This document shows, in pieces, positions 1-4,527 of a DNA stretch of 15,788 nt. The position numbers and the translations under genes were made by a program. This DNA comes from Candidatus Aenigmatarchaeota archaeon. GTDB taxonomy: Archaea; Aenigmatarchaeota; Aenigmatarchaeia; GW2011-AR5. The notes below the pieces were generated by a model that ran no database searches, was not told the DNA's origin, and saw nothing but the letters and a program-made list of their open reading frames with translations. The first letter of the stretch is position 1. Each line of letters starts with the position of its first letter. The stretch is taken from assembly GCA_018304565.1 (NCBI GenBank), contig JAGVVX010000037.1, positions 1 through 15,788 on the forward strand. Reading direction: 5' to 3'.

Positions 1-2
1 GC

Positions 3-296
3 TGCATCAGCTGCTCAACAGACTGCGGCACATGTGAAGCCATAGCGTCTGCCGAAAAAATGATCGAAGACAAGAAAAAATCCGGCAAGAACGAGACATT
101 AGGCACAGGGTCCGGGGCACAGCCCGGTGCTGAAGCCGAGGCGCGGTCGCTATTTGCGCCCATCATCGGCTTCGTAAAGGAGAACCCTCTCGTTGCAATT
201 ACTCTTGTGACAGTTGTAGTCATGCTTATCCTGCTGTTTGCACTACGAAAGAAAAGACCACAGTCCACGTCTGCCGGCCAGTCCTTATACAACTAA
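3..296 (+). CDS. C-terminal end of a Cys-rich secreted protein with a membrane anchor (partial, runs off the left edge)
   Basis: The reading frame is open from base 3 through the left edge, so the ATG at 60 is probably internal. The first visible residues are CISCSTDCGTC, a C-x2-C-x3-C-x2-C arrangement that recurs in secreted proteins of small-genome archaea. A low-complexity Gly/Ala/Glu linker follows, then one hydrophobic segment (about 24 residues beginning near PLVAITL) and a basic RKKR stop-transfer motif, leaving a short Ser/Gln-rich tail. This topology fits an extracellular protein held in the membrane by its C-terminus. The next gene begins 6 bases downstream on the same strand, suggesting an operon. 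A separate 78-residue protein starting at ATG 60 is possible but less likely. The main domain is outside the window, so no function is assigned. Confidence 0.7.
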   Translation, partial: CISCSTDCGTCEAIASAEKMIEDKKKSGKNETLGTGSGAQPGAEAEARSLFAPIIGFVKENPLVAITLVTVVVMLILLFALRKKRPQSTSAGQSLYN

Positions 297-302
297 GAAG
301 AG

Positions 303-788
303 ATGGCAATGTTGAACAAAACACTTGCATTTTTCACATGCCTTGTTTTAGTCATGTTGACTGCAGGCTGCATCCAGCAGGCCAACCAAGCCCAAACAAA
401 AAGAATGCAAGATCCCAGATGTGAAGGAACTGCAGACTGCTTTTACGGCAATGTAAGCAGGATACTCGACGGCGACACGATCGAGGTCGACGGGGACAGT
501 GTGAGGCTTGTTCTTGTGGCCGCCCCGGAAACCTATGAGCAGGGCGGCGCAGAAGCCACGTCATTCATAGCACAAAACTGCCCGGTTGGATCAGAGGTTC
601 TTGTTGATCAGGACGACTGGCAGATGCACGATGACTACGGCAGGATGCTTGCAGTAGTATGGTGCAACGGCAAACGAGTCAATGAAGAGAGCATAGAACA
701 GGGATTTTCCGACGTTTACCGCATATTCTGCTCCCAAAGCGAATTCGGCGATGATGAATGGGCTGTTAAGCTGGGTTGCAGTGAATAA
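303..788 (+). CDS. Thermonuclease-like (SNase-fold) lipoprotein
   Basis: This 161-residue protein has a lipoprotein signal: a hydrophobic stretch from about residue 7 and the lipobox LTAGC at 19-23, so Cys23 would be lipidated and the rest would face outside the cell. The remainder matches the staphylococcal nuclease fold: RILDGDTIEV (53-62, matching Asp19/Asp21 of the S. aureus enzyme), VRL (67-69, Arg35 equivalent Arg68), PE (75-76, Glu43 equivalent Glu76), DYGRMLAV (111-118, Arg87 equivalent Arg114) and NGKRVNEE (122-129). The family would cut DNA or RNA with calcium. One calcium ligand is missing: where S. aureus has VDTPE this protein has VAAPE (Asp40 to Ala73). Five further cysteines (40, 46, 93, 121, 143) plus Cys159 could form disulfides. 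Start ATG 303 or 309; the six-base gap to the gene before suggests co-transcription. Confidence 0.85.
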   Translation: MAMLNKTLAFFTCLVLVMLTAGCIQQANQAQTKRMQDPRCEGTADCFYGNVSRILDGDTIEVDGDSVRLVLVAAPETYEQGGAEATSFIAQNCPVGSEVLVDQDDWQMHDDYGRMLAVVWCNGKRVNEESIEQGFSDVYRIFCSQSEFGDDEWAVKLGCSE

Positions 789-794
789 ACACAC

Positions 795-823
795 GACAAG
801 AAACTCAGATTCGTTGTCTTTTT
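795..823 (+). terminator. Probable terminator after the lipoprotein gene
   Basis: A GACAA/TTGTC stem (795-799 with 814-818) runs straight into five T residues at 819-823, seven bases past the lipoprotein stop codon. Archaeal termination depends mainly on the T-run; the stem is weak. Confidence 0.45.
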
Positions 824-852
824 ACATCTAAGACCAGACAAAAAGCCTGAAG

Positions 853-870
853 ATTGCGCTTGGGCGCAAT
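853..870 (+). other. Short perfect hairpin upstream of the RNase HI gene
   Basis: ATTGCGC (853-859) and GCGCAAT (864-870) form a 7-bp stem around the loop TTGG, ending 22 bases before the ATG at 893. It covers the alternative TTG start at 854 and so argues against that start. It may belong to the end of the preceding transcript or to the RNase HI leader. Confidence 0.4.
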
Positions 871-892
871 AAAATTAGGCAGAGAAAAAATT

Positions 893-1321
893 ATGAAAAA
901 CTTAGTAATTGTCCATTCTGATGGCGCTTCTAGAGGAAATCCTGGATCAGCAGCAATAGCTGTTATTATCTGGGATGAAAACAAAACTGCTATTCTTGAA
1001 GAGTATTCTAAAAGTATCGGCGAAACTACAAACAATGTAGCAGAGTATAAATCACTTATTATAGCTCTTGAAATTGCAGGCAAGCATACAAGTAAAGAAG
1101 TTCACATTTTCATGGACTCAAAATTGGTTATAAATCAAATGAACAGCAACTACAAAGTAAAGAAAGCACATTTACGTGAATTGCATCAAAAAGCCAACGA
1201 TTTAGCTAAATCCTTTGAAAAAGTTATTTACACGCATGTACCAAGAACTAATAAATATCAAAAGCAAGTAGATAAAATAGTTAATTTAGAACTGGATAAA
1301 CAAAAATGTTGTAGGCAATAG
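893..1321 (+). CDS. rnhA: Ribonuclease HI
   Basis: The 142-residue product would hydrolyse the RNA strand of RNA-DNA hybrids in the cytoplasm. All four catalytic acids of the RNase HI fold are in place: Asp10 in HSDGASRGNPG, Glu51 in NNVAEYKSL, Asp75 in FMDSKLVI and Asp127 in the C-terminal helix (QVDKIVN) after HVPRTN. Length and the compact C-terminus match the archaeal/Gram-positive short RNase HI type, without an N-terminal hybrid-binding domain. ATG 893 is preferred over the in-frame TTG at 854, because the family's first strand starts a few residues before the first Asp and the upstream stretch forms a hairpin. Codons are clearly AT-rich (aga, tta, ata) compared with the GC-richer lipoprotein gene before it, which hints at a different origin. 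No obvious operon partner. Confidence 0.9.
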   Translation: MKNLVIVHSDGASRGNPGSAAIAVIIWDENKTAILEEYSKSIGETTNNVAEYKSLIIALEIAGKHTSKEVHIFMDSKLVINQMNSNYKVKKAHLRELHQKANDLAKSFEKVIYTHVPRTNKYQKQVDKIVNLELDKQKCCRQ

Positions 1322-1361
1322 TTCCCTCTATGAAAAATGTAAAATCATCTATTTCTGAGAA

Positions 1362-1418
1362 ATGATATGCTCTTAATACTCCCACGACTAAAGTCGTGGG
1401 TTTCTGAGAGCATGTCAT
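1362..1418. mobile_element. IS200/IS605-like palindromic end (remnant or non-autonomous element)
   Basis: The core is a perfect 8-bp stem, CCCACGAC (1381-1388) and GTCGTGGG (1393-1400), with loop TAAA. It sits inside a second 12-bp stem, 1362-1373 with 1407-1418 (one T.G wobble), across a 7/6 internal loop. Subterminal hairpins of the form CCCACGACTWWAGTCGTGGG are, from memory, common at the ends of IS200/IS605-group elements in archaea. No tnpA or tnpB reading frame is present nearby, so this would be a decayed end, a palindrome-associated non-autonomous element, or a guide-like RNA. A 9-base direct repeat TTTCTGAGA occurs at 1352-1360 and 1401-1409. Confidence 0.5.
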
Positions 1419-1420
1419 CC

Positions 1421-1529
1421 CAACATTGTTTATGTAATACAAAGTGAAATCCCTGATTTCACTTGTACAGGAAGAACTCCGTTCTTCCTTGTATCTGCTG
1501 TCTAAAGACAGCAGTTTTAAACAATGTTG
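1421..1529. ncRNA. Four-way junction of hairpins (structured RNA or mobile palindrome)
   Basis: A perfect 12-bp outer stem (CAACATTGTTTA at 1421-1432 with TAAACAATGTTG at 1518-1529) encloses three hairpins in a row. The first is 1438-1450 with 1456-1467, 12 bp with one bulged A and loop CCCTG. The second is AGGAAGAAC (1469-1477) with GTTCTTCCT (1481-1489), loop TCC. The third is CTGCTGTC (1495-1502) with GACAGCAG (1507-1514), loop TAAA. Nearly every base is paired, giving a cloverleaf-like fold on either strand. It begins two bases after the IS605-like hairpin, and the last codons of the secreted protein on the minus strand lie in its outer arm. Strand and function cannot be settled from sequence alone; it is not a tRNA. 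Confidence 0.5.
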
Positions 1530-2152
1530 CGGATAAGGTCGTTGAGTCCGAAACCGGGCGCGACAACCTTGTTCTGCAGCCCGTGGAGTCCACCAGCTGG
1601 GTCGTTCAAGACCTGTTGCACGATCTCGTACTGACCCCACAGAGAGCCGCCAGCACCTACCCACACTATCTTTACGAAATATGTGTAGTGGGCGTCCTGC
1701 GTTCCATCGCCGTCCGAGTCGTAATCGCCCTCTGCCTGGTTGGTAAGCCAGCCTAGGCTTGTGCCTCCAACAACTCCATCTACGAGTCCACGGTCCAGCT
1801 TGCCGTCGTCATTGCAATCAACATTTGCAAGCCACGGGTCGCTCCATTTCATGATCAGGCTGTCGTCGAGGGTCGCAATCGGCGGATCGCTTTCGTCACC
1901 TGGGTATGGGTCGCCACCCTGCCCGTCAGTCAAGTCTCGATCCACGCTTTCATACGTTCCCACAAACAAGTGGGCCTGATAGTTATACCCGTACTGGTCA
2001 AACCCAAGAGTAACTGTATTACCGACCGAATCTGTGATGGATCCGGACTGTATGTTGGCACAATTACTATTCGGCTTGTCTGCAAATGCCGTTGTTGCTA
2101 GCATCGCGGTTATCACTGAAATCGCTGCCAAGAAAACGATTTTGTTTTTCAT
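1517..2152 (-). CDS. Secreted protein with two calcium-loop motifs (unknown function)
   Basis: The 211-residue product starts with a classical signal peptide: MKNK, a hydrophobic core, and a likely cleavage site TAFA/D after residue 24. The mature part is acidic and rich in Gly, Asp and aromatic residues. Two calcium-binding loops of the dockerin/EF-hand type are visible: DCNDDGKLD at 112-120 and DYDSDGDGTQD at 143-153. An extracellular or cell-surface role is therefore likely; no family was recognised. A TATA-like box about 23 bases upstream implies a nearly leaderless transcript. The final codons (Asn-Ile-Val-stop) are read from the outer arm of the hairpin array at 1421-1529, so the natural C-terminus may have been truncated or replaced by that element. 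Confidence 0.8.
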   Translation of the reverse strand: MKNKIVFLAAISVITAMLATTAFADKPNSNCANIQSGSITDSVGNTVTLGFDQYGYNYQAHLFVGTYESVDRDLTDGQGGDPYPGDESDPPIATLDDSLIMKWSDPWLANVDCNDDGKLDRGLVDGVVGGTSLGWLTNQAEGDYDSDGDGTQDAHYTYFVKIVWVGAGGSLWGQYEIVQQVLNDPAGGLHGLQNKVVAPGFGLNDLIRNIV

Positions 2153-2167
2153 GCTAACTTTTTCTGT

Positions 2168-2182
2168 AAAATATATTTAAAG
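2168..2182 (-). promoter_or_regulatory. TATA-like box of the secreted-protein gene
   Basis: On the minus strand the sequence reads TTTAAATATATTTTA, centred about 23 bases before the ATG at 2152. The spacing implies transcription starting at or next to the start codon. Confidence 0.6.
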
Positions 2183-2244
2183 CACTGGACTTGGACTTTC
2201 TAACAGAGCCGCCGGAACGGTTACGCGGGTGTAGGAAAGCCACA

Positions 2245-3432
2245 TCATATTTTCTGTGCCAGTATTATGTATCTTGCTTGAGTAAATCTTAATATTTTAT
2301 TCCTGTTCATCTTATTTTGCAGTTTTATTAGATGTCTTAAGTTTCTGTTAACATTGAATTTAGGGATAATCCACGGAATTGCTTTCAGAAAGTAGACTAT
2401 GGCTCCAACATCTTTGAATTCTATCTTGCCTTTCCATTTTTTGGCGTATTTAATTTTAAATCCGGCGCTTTTTATATTCCTTACTGAGTTTTCGAGGCTT
2501 CCAATACTATATTCAGTGTTAGTGCCGAATGTCTTTGCCAGGTCATTTAGATTCCCCCGGCCTACTTGCTGCGTAAGAAATATGCCATTTTTCTTTAGCA
2601 TCCTGTATACCTCTTTTGCATCAAATGCTTCATGACGATTTAAGACCATATCAAATGTTTCGTTCTCAAATGGCAGTTTAATCAGATTTTTACTTATACC
2701 AATAACTTCCACACCCAGCGGTTTCAGCCTTTTTCTCGCAATAGCAATATTCGGTTTATAGCCTTCCGTAGCAACCGTATATTTAGGGAAAGGTGAAAGT
2801 CTAGAAAAAATTTCACCCCCGCCCGTGCCCATGTCAAGAAGTGAACTTGATTTTCTAACAAGTCTTCTTGCAATTCGTATATAATCCCATGGCGGTTTTT
2901 CTTCTATTTTTCTTCCTTTCAAATAAGAAAAATCCCAACCTTCAAAGGGAAATTTTTCTTCTTCTTTCCATTCGTCTATAATTTTGGACTTACCATACAT
3001 TTTCTTGAGCGGCGTATACGTCCTTTTTAAGAACCACAAAACTTTCTCAGCGTATGCCTTGTCAAACTTTTTCCCGTAATACATAATTCCATTCCTAAAG
3101 TATCGCAAGTCATTTGCGAAATCTACATCTCTGCTGCTGAAGCCTATTTCAGCCAGATAGGAAACTTCAGCTTCATGCGCCCCCTTTCCAGCTGTACTGA
3201 AGCCGTCTGTAAACATCTTCGCCCTTATAAGCTCCATGATTATGTCGTATGCATTCTTGATAAAGTGGTTTGCATTGTTGTCATCTAGTCCCATCTTCTC
3301 GACAAAAGAAAGAAGTATTTTGTAGGAATCTCCAGATTCAACGACAAGCGACTTAGCTCTCATTTTGTCCTGGGATTGCTTTCTTGCTGTGCCATCTTTG
3401 ATATATTCATCAAACGTCTTGATAGGCTTCAT
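2245..3432 (-). CDS. HEPN-like domain fused to a class I SAM-dependent methyltransferase
   Basis: This 395-residue protein has two parts. Residues 1-147 resemble the HEPN fold found beside MNT nucleotidyltransferases: N-terminal helix with VRK-like TARKQSQDKMRAKSL (15-29), YDIIMELIRAKM (62-73), HEAEVSYLAEIGF (86-98) and LRYFRNGIMYYGK (109-121). In nuclease HEPN toxins the last motif is R-x4-6-H; here Arg113-Asn114 is followed by Tyr118-Tyr119 and no His, so RNase activity is doubtful. Residues 151-395 look like a complete stand-alone methyltransferase: IIDEWKEEEKFPFEGWDF, motif I LLDMGTGGGE (198-207), ATEGY (221-225), LNRHEAFD (264-271) and TQQVG (287-291), with the family's own C-terminal region (VGAIVYFLKAIPW, 342-354). 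The substrate is unknown. Its start overlaps the stop of the upstream MNT gene by four bases (ATGA), so the two are translated together. The fusion is the unusual feature. Confidence 0.85.
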   Translation of the reverse strand: MKPIKTFDEYIKDGTARKQSQDKMRAKSLVVESGDSYKILLSFVEKMGLDDNNANHFIKNAYDIIMELIRAKMFTDGFSTAGKGAHEAEVSYLAEIGFSSRDVDFANDLRYFRNGIMYYGKKFDKAYAEKVLWFLKRTYTPLKKMYGKSKIIDEWKEEEKFPFEGWDFSYLKGRKIEEKPPWDYIRIARRLVRKSSSLLDMGTGGGEIFSRLSPFPKYTVATEGYKPNIAIARKRLKPLGVEVIGISKNLIKLPFENETFDMVLNRHEAFDAKEVYRMLKKNGIFLTQQVGRGNLNDLAKTFGTNTEYSIGSLENSVRNIKSAGFKIKYAKKWKGKIEFKDVGAIVYFLKAIPWIIPKFNVNRNLRHLIKLQNKMNRNKILRFTQARYIILAQKI

Positions 3433-3968
3433 AGCTCAACCCACCCAGACAGGAGAATTCCACCTAATATATTGCTTTTAAGTTCATTGTTTACCTCCTT
3501 GAAGGATCGGTAAAAATTAATCCTTATTTCCTTCATAAGCTCTTTTTCGAAGATGCTCAAGTCAAGGGATTTGCTTTTAGCACCAACAATAACTATATCG
3601 ATATCCGATTTGCGCGTGTCCTCACCCTTGGCGAAGCTACCAAAAATAATAACAGCGCAGCCCGGGAAGTTTTCCTTGAGAAACCCAGCTAGTCCTGACT
3701 CGTACAGCTGGCTGATGTTGTCGGCCCTTTTCATACCTATGACAAGAGGGTTTTCCTTGTTTAATTCAATCGACAGTCTTTTTGATTTTCTGTCCTTTGA
3801 CACGCGTACAAATCCACGCTTTTCCAGCAGTGGAAGGGCCTTTGCAACTGCCGGTTGGCTAACACCAAGAGGCAATGCCAGCCCTCTTGCGTTGAACGAC
3901 TCTCCTACATTCATAAAGAGAAAGCGTAGTATTTCCTGCTGTAGTAGTGTTAACTTCAGTTTATACAT
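3429..3968 (-). CDS. Winged-helix / MNT nucleotidyltransferase fusion (antitoxin-like)
   Basis: The 179-residue protein begins with a DNA-binding winged helix (about 1-70; recognition helix near GVSQPAVAKALPLLEKRGFV, 35-54). A minimal nucleotidyltransferase domain follows (about 80-179) with GSFAKG (110-115) and SDID (121-124), an exact GS-x10-D-x-D arrangement (Asp122, Asp124). A third acidic residue on the next strand is not obvious (EIRINFY, 147-153), as in many MNT antitoxins. In known MNT/HEPN pairs the MNT partner neutralises the HEPN protein by adding AMP to it, and the DNA-binding part represses the operon. Here it precedes, with a four-base overlap, a HEPN-like domain fused to a methyltransferase. 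A palindrome between the TATA box and the start codon is a likely autoregulatory operator. ATG 3968 fits the end of the upstream control region. Confidence 0.85.
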   Translation of the reverse strand: MYKLKLTLLQQEILRFLFMNVGESFNARGLALPLGVSQPAVAKALPLLEKRGFVRVSKDRKSKRLSIELNKENPLVIGMKRADNISQLYESGLAGFLKENFPGCAVIIFGSFAKGEDTRKSDIDIVIVGAKSKSLDLSIFEKELMKEIRINFYRSFKEVNNELKSNILGGILLSGWVEL

Positions 3969-3977
3969 CTAAACCAC

Positions 3978-3995
3978 AGTTAATATACATTAACT
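3978..3995. promoter_or_regulatory. Palindromic candidate operator of the MNT/HEPN-methyltransferase operon
   Basis: AGTTAAT (3978-3984) and ATTAACT (3989-3995) are perfect 7-base inverted arms around ATAC. The site lies 10 bases before the start codon of the winged-helix gene and just downstream of its TATA box, where a bound repressor would block initiation. The gene's own winged helix is the obvious candidate ligand. Confidence 0.6.
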
Positions 3996-3999
3996 CAAG

Positions 4000-4009
4000 T
4001 TTATATAGT
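4000..4009 (-). promoter_or_regulatory. TATA box of the MNT/HEPN-methyltransferase operon
   Basis: The minus strand reads ACTATATAAAC over this stretch, centred about 37 bases before the ATG at 3968. That predicts a start site near 3980 and a leader of roughly 10 bases lying within the palindrome. Confidence 0.6.
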
Positions 4010-4013
4010 TTGC

Positions 4014-4040
4014 TTTGGTGAGCCTCCTCCTTACACCAAA
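4014..4040 (-). terminator. Hairpin downstream of tRNA-Thr
   Basis: TTTGGTG (4014-4020) pairs with CACCAAA (4034-4040), a 7-bp stem with a 13-base loop, about 33 bases past the tRNA 3' end on the minus strand. A second small stem, GTAGC/GCTAC (4049-4053 with 4057-4061), lies between. They could end the tRNA transcript before the next promoter. There is no strong T-run, so a role as terminator is only a suggestion. Confidence 0.35.
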
Positions 4041-4108
4041 TAAAGGAGTAGCTCTGCTACAGTCAGGAACTAAGCCACCGAAGGGAATTGAACCCTTAAC
4101 CTGCAGTT

Positions 4109-4245
4109 GTTTCGGCCCAAATAATATGCTTCCATAGTTCTTTGGGGTTCTGCAAAAAGCTTCTTTGAAAGCTTTTTGAGATGCCAACAAATCTTTGGTT
4201 TGTTGTGCATGATCCAGACCTTTCTTCCTAAGAAAGGGATGGATT
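4109..4245 (-). other. tRNA-Thr intron 2, canonical 37/38 position
   Basis: This 137-base insert follows base 37 of the anticodon loop, the commonest archaeal tRNA intron site; the boundary may slide by one A. It folds into several strong hairpins: ATCCA..TGGAT outside CCTTTCTT/AAGAAAGG; AACAAA/TTTGTT; CAAAAAGCTT/AAGCTTTTTG; and CCCAAA/TTTGGG. It is unusually long for an archaeal tRNA intron and has no convincing reading frame. No box C/D or H/ACA signature was seen by eye. Confidence 0.85.
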
Positions 4246-4263
4246 TACAAAACTGCTGCTCTG

Positions 4264-4450
4264 CCAGACTTCTCTGGCCTTTCTTCACCAGTTCTAACCA
4301 GTACCGGTTCTATTACCAGTTCTTCACTAGTTCTATTACCAGTTCTTTCCGCTGGCGCACCAGTTCTTCATCGGTTCTTTCCTTGGTTCACCAGTTCTTC
4401 ACTAGTTCTATTACCAGTTCTTTCCGCTGGCGCTTTCTTTCAAGAAAGGG
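4264..4450 (-). other. tRNA-Thr intron 1, in the D-loop
   Basis: This 187-base insert lies between bases 19 and 20 of the D-loop. TGGC occurs at both ends, so the exact boundary can slide by up to four bases. Its ends pair with each other: TGGCC(C)TTTCTT (4453-4442) with AAGAAAGGCCA (4285-4275), 11 bp with one bulge, which would bring the splice sites together. The interior is almost entirely degenerate copies of GAACTGGT. Non-canonical tRNA introns are known in archaea, mainly thermoproteal Crenarchaeota, but are usually far shorter. Confidence 0.85.
4291..4433. repeat. Tandem repeat inside the D-loop intron
   Basis: A perfect 44-base direct repeat occupies 4315-4358 and 4390-4433 (75-base offset). 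On the minus strand both copies begin GCGCCAGCGGAAAG. Throughout the stretch a degenerate octamer GAACYRRT recurs about ten times (for example GAACTGGT, GAACTAGT, GAACCGGT), spaced irregularly by 11-21 bases. The pattern looks like expansion of a small unit by slippage followed by a larger duplication. The units are on one strand only and do not form long stems with one another. Confidence 0.9.
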
Positions 4451-4496
4451 CCATTTGAGCTACAGTGGCGTACTCAGTGATATTTGAACATAAACA

Positions 4497-4504
4497 TTTA
4501 TATT
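4497..4504. promoter_or_regulatory. Shared TATA-like box between tRNA-Thr and the membrane-protein gene
   Basis: TTTATATT on the plus strand is centred about 28 bases before the ATG at 4528. The same bases read AATATAAA on the minus strand, about 31 bases before the tRNA 5' end. It can serve the divergent pair in both directions. Confidence 0.5.
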
Positions 4505-4527
4505 GGTTTGAAGAAATAGAAGCTATA

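Larger units (their letters stand above)
4073..4469 (-). tRNA. trnT: tRNA-Thr (anticodon UGU) interrupted by two introns
   Basis: Removing two inserts (4264-4450 and 4109-4245) leaves a 73-base tRNA in which every stem closes. The acceptor stem is GCCACTG (4469-4463) with CGGTGGC (4080-4074), one wobble. The D-stem is GCTC (4460-4457) with GAGC (4261-4258) and the D-loop AAATGG plus CA carries the invariant GG. The anticodon stem is GCAGT (4256-4252) with ACTGC (4107-4103). The loop reads TTTGTAA, anticodon TGT at 4249-4247. The T-stem is AAGGG/CCCTT around TTCAATT. The variable loop has five bases. Base 73 is U (4073), as in archaeal tRNA-Thr, and CCA is not encoded. Intron removal by the splicing endonuclease and sealing by RtcB, encoded in this window, is the expected pathway. 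A TATA-like box lies about 30 bases upstream. Confidence 0.92.

Noticed and set aside
1..45. C-terminus of an upstream Ala-rich protein in frame 1 ending at TAG 43-45
   Set aside because: The alternative frame reads the familiar C-x2-C-x3-C-x2-C motif and continues unbroken into the membrane-anchored tail, which is a better explanation.
1421..1529. A tRNA or tRNA-like gene from the cloverleaf shape
   Set aside because: Stem lengths, loop sizes and the absence of B-box and anticodon features do not fit a tRNA.
1281..1756. Open frames 1281-1664 (-) and 1463-1756 (+)
   Set aside because: They run through hairpins and antisense to the signal-peptide protein; composition (Arg/Trp/Cys-rich) is that of a shadow frame.
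4109..4245. Box C/D or H/ACA guide RNA in tRNA intron 2
   Set aside because: No C/D box pair or correctly placed ACA with a pseudouridylation pocket could be found by eye.
4291..4433. CRISPR-like repeat array
   Set aside because: Units are degenerate, irregularly spaced and on one strand without unique spacers, no cas genes are near, and the whole stretch lies inside a tRNA intron.
4070..4487. Open frames at 4070-4288 (-), 3990-4190 (-) and 4176-4487 (+)
   Set aside because: They cover the tRNA exons and introns, show Ser/Thr/Phe repetition produced by the DNA repeats, and have no recognisable domain or ribosome-binding site.
4465..4527. GTG 4465 as start of the membrane protein
   Set aside because: It would place the start inside tRNA-Thr exon 1, and the TATA box would then lie within the coding region; ATG 4528 has correct spacing.
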